Below, piece by piece: positions 44,901-53,900 of a DNA stretch of 64,000 bases (its first letter is position 1; every line of letters begins with the position of its first letter). Source of the stretch: Cristatella mucedo (lineage: Eukaryota > Bryozoa > Phylactolaemata > Cristatellidae); the NCBI GenBank assembly GCA_009760855.2, contig WPIO01000023.1, positions 4,365,501-4,429,500 of the forward strand, in the 5' to 3' direction. A model generated the notes under the pieces. The model ran no database searches. It saw nothing but the letters and a program-made list of their open reading frames with translations, and had not been told where the DNA came from. The position numbers were made by a program, and so were the translations under genes.

Positions 44901-47847
44901 TGTTCGGCTTCATTCGCTTAGACTTGCCTTGTATTGGTGCTTGCAGACAGCTTGGCAACTTGGGTTTGCATCTCAATGTTAGTGTGTGTGTGTGTGCGTG
45001 CGTGCGTGTGCCACCATGCATGGCAACAGCTGTGGGTGCTTAGCCGGTTTGAAGGCTGTGACGTCTCTCTGTGGCAGGTCTGCTTGGAGCTGGACGAGGA
45101 GAAGCAAAAGCATGCTCAGGAAACTGCCAAAGGCGACGACATCACCGTGGCACTCGAGAAGGACCGAGAGCACCTGAAGCAGGAGGTGATAAGTCCACGA
45201 TGCCTTCTGCTTTGACATACGACTTGTGCATTTTTTAAGGCAATATTTAGTGGTGTGATTGCCGGTTTTGGGCATCTTTTAAATTTGATTTTAAATTTAA
45301 ATGCCATCTGCCTGGTTGTTCGACTCGCTTCATTGGCAGTTAAGCTAGTGTAAGCGATACCTGAGGTAGGAAATCTGTTGATCAGGTTTTATTGGCAGAG
45401 ATGCTTTCGTAGCGAAATTTAGCAGTGGCAACACTCCGCTAGCATTCGATGAATGTCTTCTATTTGTTTTTTCCCCATATTATTCCAACGTGGATCCTTT
45501 TTGTCCCCTCCAAGTTGCCGGCTTTGCTCGAGTTAGTGTAGCTATGGCTTGGATGAGAGCATTCCTTACGGTTCATTACTGACCCCCTCACGGTGCGTCA
45601 TTGCAGCGAGTATTGACTCGCGACAAGTGGCTGGAAGGTGGCTGTCACTGTGAGACTCTTTGCTCGTAGATGTAGATGCTCATTACTTCGAACGATTCAT
45701 TTGCATGTCCGTGTGCTTCATATCATACGTACCAAGATCATTACCCGCACTGCTATGACGAAATCCTAGATCTTGTGGTGCAGGGTTTCTCTGTGATGCT
45801 CTATTAGACGTATACATCCTCGAGATTGCCCTCTGGCGAGCTATAGCTGCGCCGACGTGTTGCCCAATCGCATTGCTGCGTTGCCTTCTTTTGCCGGGTA
45901 ACTCGCTCGCAATTTGCCAACACTCGTCGTCTTTGCTTTGCAGCTGGAATTCGAGCGAGCTCAAAGCAAAAAGCTGGAGAGGGATCTGCGCAAAGCGTGC
46001 CAGCAGGTCGAGGAGCAGCAGCTGATCATGGACAAGCACAAGAAGGTTAAACCGCTGGCTGGCTGGCTGGCGGCGGAAAGCTCAAAACAGCAGCGCGACT
46101 TGGGCGGCTGCTTCGACTCTTGCGCTGCCGCTTGCGCGCTCGCTGCTAGGTGGCCGTCGCACTCATCAGGGAGCGACGCAAGATGCTGGCCAAGGTGCTC
46201 GAAGCGGAGCGGCTCAACGAGTCCGTCGCGCAGCAGCTGCAGCGGGAGAAGGAGGACGGTGCTCGACAGGAGACCAGCAAGCTGCTGCAGATGGAGGCCA
46301 AGATGGAGCGGCAGCTGTCCGAGTTCGACATCGAGCGCGAGCAGATGCGGGCCCGGCTGCGTCGCGAGGAGGGCCGCGTCGCCGACCTGACCGTCCAGGC
46401 GGACTTGCTTCGGCAGCAGCTGCAGCAGCTGAGCTCGCAGCCGCAGCAGCCGCCGCCGCAGCAGCCGCGCAGAGCCGAGTCGCCTCTGCGGCAGACCGCC
46501 AAACCGGACGACCGGCTGAGCGGTGGCGCCGCGGCCAGCCCGGCTGCTGTCCCTGCTGCCGACAGATCTCCTCAGCGGCCGCAGCACTGCATCGTGGACA
46601 TGGGCGGCAGCGGTGCTGCGGTGGCGGCGACGGCGCCACCCGCCACCGAGCGCCCGTCGCTGCCAACTGACGAGCGCAGCTGGCTGGCCGAGCTCATACC
46701 GTCTCCGCTGCAACGACCGCTCAGCTTGCCCGCCCGCGTCAGCGCCACGCTGCCCGATTGGATGCTGGCTCGCAGTCGCACCAGCGGCAGCAGTGGCTCG
46801 ACGCAACAGATGCCGCTGCCGCAGGCTTCGACAACTGCGGCGGCACCGTCGTCGACGGGCAGGGCTTCCTCGACGGCGGCAGCAGCAGTGCAGGCGGTGC
46901 CCGGGGCAGCAGCGCCCGGCGCCATTGTCGGCGGCAGCGGCGCGCCGGCGGCTACAGCCATCGGCGGCGACAGCTCTGCTGCCACGTCTGTCAGCAGCGC
47001 TGCCACAGTGCCTCTCACTCTGACGTCGCCCATTCAGCTGCTGCAGTCGGCTCTGGCGTCGTTTGCCGGTGCTTCGGCCGTCGGCAGTGGCTCCGCCAGT
47101 GGGCCAGCATCGATGGTGAGCGCTCCGAAAGTGGCGTCGATCGAGACAGGCGCTTCCGCTGCCGCCGCGTCCTCTTCGACAGCCGCTGGTGGCAGCAGCA
47201 GCGGTGGAGGCGGAGGCAGCAGCAGCAGCAGCAGCGGTGGAGGCGAAGGCAGCAGCGGTGGAGGCGGAAGCAGCAGCGGTGGTGGCGGAGGCAGCAGCTT
47301 TGGAGGCGGAGGCAGCGGCGGAGGCGGAGTGCCGTCGAAGGTCGTCGCTCAGACTACTCTTCCGGCGCTCCCGCTTCCCACCGCGAGAAGGCCGGCAGCA
47401 GCTCCGGCCTCGACGCCGGCCGCTGCCGCCAAGGTGGCTCCACCGCCTGTGCCACCCAACAAGCCTCAAGCTGCGGTGGCCGCGAAGATGCCGCCGGCGT
47501 TCGCTGCTCCTGCTGCTGTGGCCGCGAGGCCACTCGATTTACCCGGAGCAGTGGCGGCGGCAGCTACGTCAGCGAGTGCGAAGCAGGTCGCTTCCGGTTC
47601 CGTCGAGCCCGTGCCGAAGCTGCCGACGCCGGACGGCTCGCTGGTGACTCTTGTCGCTCTCACGCCACCCTCGCCCAGCACTTCCGCCAAGCAAAGGCCG
47701 CCGCCTCCACAGCGAGTCGTGTCCTTGCAGAAGTCGCAGTCAGCTCCGGTTTCTACCGGCGCAGATGGAAGCGCCAGCAGCAGCAGCAGCCTGGTGGGTA
47801 TGTTGGCGAGAAAGTCGGACGTCGAAGCCAAGGATGGGATCAAATGA
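38877..47847 (+). CDS. CTTNBP2NL: CTTNBP2NL-like protein (cortactin-binding protein 2 family)
   Basis: The family encodes actin-associated coiled-coil proteins that bind cortactin through a proline motif and join the STRIPAK phosphatase complex. Exons: 38877-38984 (ATG at 38898), 39850-40089, 45078-45185, 45944-46045, 46150-47847; all junctions are phase 0 with GT-AG introns. From the 38898 ATG the product is 744 residues. Residues 1-29 read LVRLLRFMESELQARDVAI, matching LLSVMEGELEARDLVIEAL. Exon 2 has KYSRFGLSDPFHALQRDSD, exon 3 EEKQKHAQETAKGDDITVAL, exon 5 QLSEFDIEREQMRARLRREE, all diagnostic CortBP2 coiled-coil blocks. A polyproline motif PPPVPPNKP at residues 610-618 corresponds to PPPIPPKKP. 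The C-terminal half is Ala/Ser/Gly-rich. There are no ankyrin repeats, so it resembles CTTNBP2NL (639 residues in human, as I recall) rather than full CTTNBP2. The start is uncertain: exon 30564-30701 could precede it. Confidence 0.93.
39850..40089 (+). CDS. CTTNBP2NL: CTTNBP2NL-like exon B
   Basis: The exon has 80 codons in phase 0. It contains YSRFGLSDPFHALQRD, then AMFDSQLGQLENLIATQRKA and REQLVLAEKKYNK. It aligns with YGKYNISDPLMALQRD and MQERMLSQLAAAESRHRK. The acceptor is CGTTCGTAG| and the donor is AAG|GTATCG. Confidence 0.95.
41047..42005. repeat. GA-rich minisatellite, about 960 bp
   Basis: Almost pure purine (GA)n on the plus strand with regularly scattered ACG, ACGTG and ACACG interruptions that give a higher-order pattern (GAGACGTGAGAGAGAGACGA and GAGAGACACGAGAGAGAG recur). 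It lies within a CTTNBP2NL-like intron. Minus-strand frames of up to 381 codons of Ser/Leu are artefacts. Confidence 0.97.
43825..43891. repeat. 20-bp tandem repeat, 3.35 copies
   Basis: Unit GTGCCTGTACACCGTGTCAC starts at 43825, 43845 and 43865, exact, with a 7-bp partial at 43885. Each unit contains TGTACA, and each junction creates CACGTG. Confidence 0.97.
43951..44116 (+). mobile_element. SINE-A (tRNA-headed SINE)
   Basis: B box GGTTCGAATCC at 44008-44018 and the body GCGATCCTTTATCGCCACTG, CAAGCGGTGGTGATAGCCG and CTCTTCTGTCGCTATACAAA. The A-box region is diverged (CGCTAGGTAAGGTGG). End: GTTAAATCAGCTAGTAC. Confidence 0.85.
44250..44530 (-). mobile_element. LINE-A 3' end
   Basis: AATAGTAATAGTAACAATAA tail, reverse-complement hairpin (TAGCACCCTCAGATAACTTA) and 3' UTR blocks up to CGGACCCACTAAATGCT. 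Confidence 0.85.
44599..44620. repeat. Poly-C run (22 bp)
   Basis: Twenty-two consecutive C residues (G-run on the minus strand), flanked by a GC-rich patch. Confidence 0.9.
45078..45185 (+). CDS. CTTNBP2NL: CTTNBP2NL-like exon C
   Basis: The exon has 36 codons, reading VCLELDEEKQKHAQETAKGD then DITVALEKDREHLKQE. It matches LEEERQRHAQDTAEGDDVTYMLEKERERLTQQ. The acceptor is CTGTGGCAG| and the donor is GAG|GTGATA. Confidence 0.96.
45186..45943 (+). other. CTTNBP2NL-like intron, 758 bp
   Basis: Clean GT-AG intron. I see no repeat or hidden exon. Confidence 0.75.
45944..46045 (+). CDS. CTTNBP2NL: CTTNBP2NL-like exon D
   Basis: The exon has 34 codons, reading LEFERAQSKKLERDLRKACQ then QVEEQQLIMDKHKK. 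It matches LEFEKSQVKKFEKEQKKL. The acceptor is CTTTGCAG| and the donor is AAG|GTTAAA. Confidence 0.95.
46150..47847 (+). CDS. CTTNBP2NL: CTTNBP2NL-like last exon (565 codons)
   Basis: The exon opens VAVALIRERRKMLAKVLEAE in phase 0 after CTGCTAG|. The coiled coil continues to about exon residue 95 with QLSEFDIEREQMRARLRREE, then a QPQQPPPQQP run and a long low-complexity Ala/Ser/Pro region. A Gly/Ser tract built from GGC and AGC codons (47188-47334) follows, then PPPVPPNKP (47440-47466) and a Ser-rich end (SLVGMLARKSDVEAKDGIK) before TGA. Codon use is strongly GC-rich, so antisense and shifted frames also stay open; they are shadows. Confidence 0.95.
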   Translation: MAVALIRERRKMLAKVLEAERLNESVAQQLQREKEDGARQETSKLLQMEAKMERQLSEFDIEREQMRARLRREEGRVADLTVQADLLRQQLQQLSSQPQQPPPQQPRRAESPLRQTAKPDDRLSGGAAASPAAVPAADRSPQRPQHCIVDMGGSGAAVAATAPPATERPSLPTDERSWLAELIPSPLQRPLSLPARVSATLPDWMLARSRTSGSSGSTQQMPLPQASTTAAAPSSTGRASSTAAAAVQAVPGAAAPGAIVGGSGAPAATAIGGDSSAATSVSSAATVPLTLTSPIQLLQSALASFAGASAVGSGSASGPASMVSAPKVASIETGASAAAASSSTAAGGSSSGGGGGSSSSSSGGGEGSSGGGGSSSGGGGGSSFGGGGSGGGGVPSKVVAQTTLPALPLPTARRPAAAPASTPAAAAKVAPPPVPPNKPQAAVAAKMPPAFAAPAAVAARPLDLPGAVAAAATSASAKQVASGSVEPVPKLPTPDGSLVTLVALTPPSPSTSAKQRPPPPQRVVSLQKSQSAPVSTGADGSASSSSSLVGMLARKSDVEAKDGIK

Positions 47848-48674
47848 CTGCTAGTCGACCATGGGATGCCATTGCCAGCGTCGACCTTTGCAGGACCTCT
47901 GTGTCGTCGTCAGTCAGCCGTTAGCTCACGTACGACGGCCTGCCTGCGCGCGGCCCAGCGGTTGAGGTTGAAGCGCTGCGATGCTGCTGAAGTGCACGGG
48001 GCTATCCGCTATGAGCTGCAGACTGAGCACGCTCGGTGCGCTTGAAAGTCAGCATCGAACTGTGGCTGTCTGCTAAACATACGGTCCGGTTGAAGGACGG
48101 TTCAGCACAGTCTCGCCAGGTCGCGGTGCCGACTGACCTGCTGCTGCCGCTTCTGCGACCGGCTAGTGCAGTTGAGTCGGTACTGCACCGGTAGCAGCTC
48201 GGAAGCCGGGCCTATTCGCGAGCCGGCCGAAACTAGTCAAGGTCGGCTGGTACATCCCGAGCCGGCCCAGCTCCGATTTCGTACGGCCAGAATAGGCTGC
48301 CTGCTTTTTTCCTCTCTGTCGTCGCTTCTCACCGGGCGTCGAGTCGGCCAGGTTGTAGCGAAGTGATTTTTACTCGTGTTAACAATTGATGAGGATCGCG
48401 ATCTTAGCAGTTTATTAGCGAGTGTGAAGCCCCTTCTCCGACTCGTTACTTAGTATTTTTTGTAATTATTTATGGTTCGGTTAGCCAGCGGTTGCACCAT
48501 AGAGGATGTTTCACTTCTTTGTCCTGCGTTTACCTAATCGAAGAGTAAGCCGATAGGCACACTGTATGTGAACGTGAATGCGGCAGCTGCAAGTCATTCC
48601 TTCAGTTCTTCGACGTGGGAATTTTTTCCAGCTGGTTAGTAACGCGGTTTATGTGAGACTCAATGTAGTTTCTC

Positions 48675-48680
48675 AATAAA
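48675..48680 (+). terminator. Polyadenylation signal AATAAA, CTTNBP2NL-like gene
   Basis: The first AATAAA after the stop codon at 47847, giving a 3' UTR of roughly 850 nt, followed by a GT-containing stretch. Confidence 0.55.
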
Positions 48681-48828
48681 TGCTACACCCGTTAGCCTTT
48701 GAGTCAATACATGCTCAATGCTTCTAGTAGCCAGGAGTAAAACGTGATTTAACCTTTTGGGCTGACTTGGCTGTTGCTTCCTTTGTTCTTGAGCCAGAAA
48801 GGAGAGAGAGAGAGAGGAGACGGAGGGA

Positions 48829-48832
<4 letters not shown>

Positions 48833-48921
<89 letters not shown>
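48833..48921. repeat. (GA)n microsatellite
   Basis: About 44 GA units, preceded by degenerate GGAGA repeats from 48800. Confidence 0.95.
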
Positions 48922-48922
<1 letters not shown>

Positions 48923-49340
48923 ATGTCTGAAAGAGATTCACGAATGACATCCCCCGAGGCGTCTGCTGATGCGATGCTGGCAGTTGCATGGTTGGTTAAG
49001 CGCTTCATTCGAGCTAAAAGCTGAAGAGCCGAAACCTAGTTAGCTCAGTATAGCGGCAAGTCGGGATCGCGAGGCATCACGAGGTCGTGCCTCTGCGTTC
49101 AGTAGCATCTAAAGAGCTGGACGTCGGTATTGGTCTTAACACTAATTATTGTTATATAAATTACATAAATAATTAATATATAATAAATAAACGGTCTATA
49201 ATAATCATTAAAAGGTTATTGGGCTTAAACGGTCTTAGTGTAGGGTTTTCTGGCCCTAAACGAGGAAGGCACACTTTATTTTAAACGTGTTAAGCATGCT
49301 CAAGCTTGACGCCTTGCAACCTGCCGGCGTTGAACAATAA

Positions 49341-49490
49341 AATATAAATATAATTCATTTGTATAGCGCCCCAAGAGAACCTAATCTCTATTCAGGCGCT
49401 TTACATATGCTTCGGGGGCTCGAGCCCGCGACCTCAGCCACACAGACCTTGGCCGGGGCGAGCGCCTTAACCGCTGGACCAATCCAGCTC
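49341..49490 (-). mobile_element. SINE-B
   Basis: The minus strand reads TGGTCCAGCGGTTAAGGCGC (A box), then GCGGGCTCGAGCCCC (B box), GCGCCTGAATAGAGATTAGG and TTCTCTTGGGGCGCTATACA, ending AATGAATTATATT. It is the cleanest copy of this SINE. Confidence 0.9.
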
Positions 49491-50429
49491 GGCGATCGCT
49501 TGGTACTCCTGCACGCCTTACCAGTGATGGTGGAATGTTTTTTTTTGTCGTTTTATCACACATGTGATGGGAGCACACCGAGGTGACTAATTAAAAAAAG
49601 AGCCGGTCGTAAATCTTCATGCCCTCCTTCCCACTACTTCGAGGGTGGTAAAACTACACACGGCTACCCGAACATCGTTATAGTACCATCTTAACGTGCA
49701 CGACACGACGTGCTTGTCGGGATTCTCGCGATGTACCGAAAGACAGTGCAAACAATCCAACGCCTCTCAAAGACGTCAACAGAAAAACTGCTCCTACCCG
49801 CATTGCAATGAGCACGTGGTAAGGGATCGTAGTATTAGCCCTTCGTTAAGTGATGGTACACCGCTAATGGAAAAGCAAAATTGTCAATCGGCAGCACATT
49901 CTTCGCCAGGTGTGTACACATAATGGCTCAGCTGCACCAGCTCAGTACCGCCGACCTCGGATGAAGCATCGTTAAGAGTGCATAGATATGCTCAGAATTG
50001 ACTACATGGCGATAGCACAGGAAGGCCGATTACTTTGGCACTTCTCAACAAGATTAGTTTAATCTCCTTTACACTTAACTGGTAAATATTGGTCAAGTCG
50101 CTGACCAACGAGGGGACCACTTCGACATCAAAACGTCCACACACATTTCCATCGACAACCTGCACTCCTTTTGTTTCGTACAGTCCCATAATCGCTACGA
50201 GGCCTTTGTGAGTGAAAAAAGTAATGAGACATACGATTTGCGTATAGGTTATCGGGGATACCACCTCCAGACCAGACTCGTGCTGCACACGAGTCGCCGT
50301 AAGTGGCAAGCAAATGGGGGCATCGGCTCTTCTAACCTTGTTCAACAGATGCATGCTAGGGTTTGTGCAGCAAAATGGAGGCAACACCGAGTACTCAATA
50401 TAAGAAATTAATCAAGTGATGCATATTGT

Positions 50430-50435
50430 TTTATT
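50430..50435 (-). terminator. Polyadenylation signal AATAAA, RanBP9-like gene
   Basis: TTTATT on the plus strand, about 400 nt past the stop codon at 50839-50841 in gene sense; the first such hexamer. Confidence 0.5.
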
Positions 50436-50838
50436 GGTACTGCTACAGCTTACAAATTAAGAATGCTCACGTAGTGAAAGCATGACATGCTTTCAAAAAA
50501 AGGCGACCTATGGTAACACAAAATAGTGATCGTGGCAGCCGGCTTCCTGTGGAAGCTCACCAGCAAGTCTGCTGCTCAGTTTCACGCTACAGCAGCAGCC
50601 TCTCGGAGTCGCCCTAACTGTACTACTTCTCCTTACCCGTAAGCATACAAGTTTTTTATAATCTGAGGAATCTTCATTCGCTGCCAGCAAACATGTTGGT
50701 TGCACCAAGGGAAAAGTGGCACCTGGCTCCGGGAAGGCAGGACAAGCTCAGCACTCAAGAGACACGTGACAAAAAGTGTCGTATCCCCGCAGCACAGGAA
50801 AGAACAAAACCAGCACGACCCCAAACCTTATACGAGCT

Positions 50839-50975
50839 TCACGTAATTTTGATACACTCAGACACACTCGAAAATGCAGCTGCTCCTATTCCTGCTTTCG
50901 ACATGAGTTTGGTGCATTCGGTGGCATGGCCAATGATGAACTCGAGCGTTGGCACCTTCGGCAGTCCACACAACT
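50839..50975 (-). CDS. RANBP9: RanBP9 last exon
   Basis: Two nt plus 44 codons and TGA, reading [20 protein letters not shown] then [20 protein letters not shown] and IKIT. It aligns with [42 protein letters not shown]. The acceptor is CTATTTTCAG|, and the phase fits the previous exon (G|AG = Glu). Confidence 0.92.
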
Positions 50976-53900
50976 CTGAAAATAGAGTGAGCGATTCATG
51001 ACCCTGGTCGTGAACCCTTTTGTCTTAGCCCATGGGATCACGACCACGGTCGTGAGTTCGAGTGCTAATAATAATAATAGTAATAATAAGACATTTGTAT
51101 AACATCCTAAGAGAACTAAATCTGTTTCATGTCACTTTACATATGCTGTAACGGAAGCATGTCTATTGGTTAGCGATGACATACGCAGGGTCAGCACCTC
51201 CTTCAACAAGCAATCCATCACTGCACACTGCAAGCGAATAATAGCAGCAAAGGCTCTTGTGCCACTACATAAATAAGGCTGTTGATTCAGCCGACATTTA
51301 TTCTTTTTAATGCCTTGCTAGCTGCTACCAACTGGCTTCGGGGTTTTGCAAGCACACATCGGAACAGACGATGTGCAAACAGGTCTGACACGTGAACGAC
51401 TAATCGACTGGCAGCTCAATGCTGTTTTTGAATACCAGCTCCCTAGGGCATGAGTCGGGCGCCCACACCACAGTCATTCGGGACCGTCAAGCCTGAGGAA
51501 AACACTGTCTTTTATGCAAAGTCCGTGAGCACTCTTCATAAGTTCGACAGATTTGTCACCCGACGACCAGAACCGGGCAATGCAGAGCGAGCTAAGCAAT
51601 GTAGCAGCAAGTATTGATCAGACAGGCAAGATCAACAGTGATAATACTTTCAGCAAAGCAGGCCACATCAGATCAGTGACCATTTGCTTAGCATCATGTT
51701 CTTACATTTGGCGTCATTCAGTTGTTCAGTACAACTCTTTTTCCTGCATGTGCAACAATCTGGCAATGCTATTGTAGATAGCAATGATGATAGTAGCGTC
51801 AAACTGCCTGGGTCCTGCTCTACACGTTGGGCTTTCGACACAATTTGTAAACCTGCTTGAGAGCAATTAAGAACAGCGATCGGTCTGGCTCATTAGCTCT
51901 CTGGCTCATTAGCCTTTGGCGATGGTCAAAACGCACCTGTCCGATCGAGCACCGTCCATACCATGTGGCGGTCACGTCTCATCCGGCAGTCCCATCACTA
52001 GAATTAACAAGAGTCTGCTCTCTTGTCGACTACTCTTCTCTAGTGCCTCTGGGAAGGCAATTCAGGCCCACGGCATAGGCTACGCCAGAGACAAATGGCT
52101 GTACTATTTGTCATATAAAATCCAGTCAGTTGCAGCGATTGATAGGCTGAACGATTGTAGTATGGATATTCGGTCCTGAATGTCAGCCAATTTTCCTTGG
52201 CTAAATGACGACACAACTGAACTCCTCAGAGAAAATGCTAATATTCGACTGCAACTTTTCTCTCTCCATCATCGGTGCCGTTGGGAGACTATCGTCAAGT
52301 GTTGTCCTGTCTGAAGATGCTTGATGGGTTTAAAAGCTTATTCTGAAGATTGCCTCCAATCTAGTCATCATGTTCCACCCAGTGCAAAGTTAGGGGCCCT
52401 TACTCGTGGCTGGCTGAAGATCTTAGTAGCTCCAAGGCTTTCTTGACTACATTCCCGAATTTCAATATTGGTGGGGGTACAAGAAAATAATAACACCTCT
52501 GCAATCTGAGACGAACTGTAATATTAATTCTTATAAAACAGTTGCATAATCATACCTATGAAAATTAAATCGTTTTCTTAGGCACTTTATATATGCTAGA
52601 AACAAAGCGTGTCAATTGGTTAGCGATAACATGCACCACTCAGCAAGCACGAGCATATAAAGGACATTTCACACCGATGGCTCAAATGCTTCAGGTAACG
52701 TGGGTTTTTAGGTTTTTTTTAATGTCGTTAAGTCAGGGAATCTTGCTTTGTTGATTGGGAGTGAGCTTCAAGATTTAAGAGCACATGAGCTGAAGGCGCT
52801 GTCTCTAAAGGATTTGAGGTTCGTTAAGCCTGGTTTAGACGGCTAGTCTTGCTTCCTACCTGCTTCCTAGCTACTCGAGTATTCAGTGTATACGTTACCA
52901 CTACGGTGGGGGTGGTTCAGACTTATGGAAGACTTTGCAGAGGCTCAGCAGCCAAACCCAGTTCTACTTTTCCAGCCAAGACTTAGCAAGTGACCAATCA
53001 TAGATGCCGTTCAAGCCCTAGAGAAATGCTGTAGCTATCCCATGAATGCTCAGTTGGCGGAGAGAGTAGGAAGCTAGACTTTGAGCAAGACTGCCATCTA
53101 AACCTCATAGACTGTCATCTAAACCTCATACAAGCCGGAAGACTCAAGTAAGACTCAAGTAGGTAGGAAGCAGGTAGAAAGCAAGACTCTCCATCTAAAC
53201 CAGGCTTTAGAGGCATCGCCAAACGACCGGTCGGAGAGGGTAATGGTATAATGCCTAGCCTGATTAGCATGTACTTCCGATAGGTAGGCTGCAGCTGGAG
53301 AATGAAGGGACCGGACCTAGAAGCAAGCGACATCGCCTTGAAGTCGATACACAGCTCCACAGGGAGCCAGTGCAGGTCGATGAAGTAGTGCAATTCGGCT
53401 GTCACGACTTTACTGTAAAACACACAGCCCACAATTCTTGTGCAACGACACTGTTCTTTTTACCGAATCGGACGCATCCTTTTCAGCTTTCATGCACTGC
53501 TAACTCTACGCTGTTTACTTCCTGCTGATACGGATGTGCTTCTTACTCACTCTTTGCTGCCTGAGATGAAGTCCGCTGGCTTTCAAATATGAAACGAAAG
53601 CCGGTCGGGCTTGAGTGCATTTTAGAAAACCCTCGGGCGTAACAACTTACCTCCCCTGTCGTCGAGGCTTGATACCTAAAGCAGATGGTCATCGCTCCGG
53701 TTCTCCTCAAAAGACAAGGATGGTGCAGGTGCAACAGTCCACAACCGTTTACCGGGGCTGGCTCAGGCTATGCCAAGGTCGACAACAGTGAGGAGAGGTC
53801 AGAGGGCAATGTTACATCATGTGGAGCTGAGAAGCCACACGCCCAGGCCACTCGACCAGGCTCCAGATCACTCTCAGGCTCACCCTTGCTACAGTAATTC

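Larger units (their letters stand above)
40090..45077 (+). other. CTTNBP2NL-like intron, 5.0 kb
   Basis: It contains the GA minisatellite, the 20-bp tandem repeat at 43825, SINE-A at 43951, a LINE-A tail at 44250 and a C22 run. 42006-43430 is AT-richer single-copy-looking DNA with nothing recognised. Confidence 0.75.
48681..50429. other. Intergenic region between CTTNBP2NL-like and RanBP9 genes (convergent 3' ends)
   Basis: It holds the GA microsatellite 48833-48921, an AT-rich patch 49140-49220 and SINE-B 49341-49490. 49500-50429 shows nothing recognisable. Confidence 0.7.

Noticed and set aside
45961-47469. 502-codon minus-strand open frame
   Set aside because: It is the antisense shadow of the GC-rich last exon of the CTTNBP2NL-like gene; the plus frame has clear family homology.
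46758-47924. 388-codon plus-strand frame in another phase
   Set aside because: Shifted-frame shadow of the same exon, rich in Arg/Gln from CGG/CAG repeats, with no recognisable domain.
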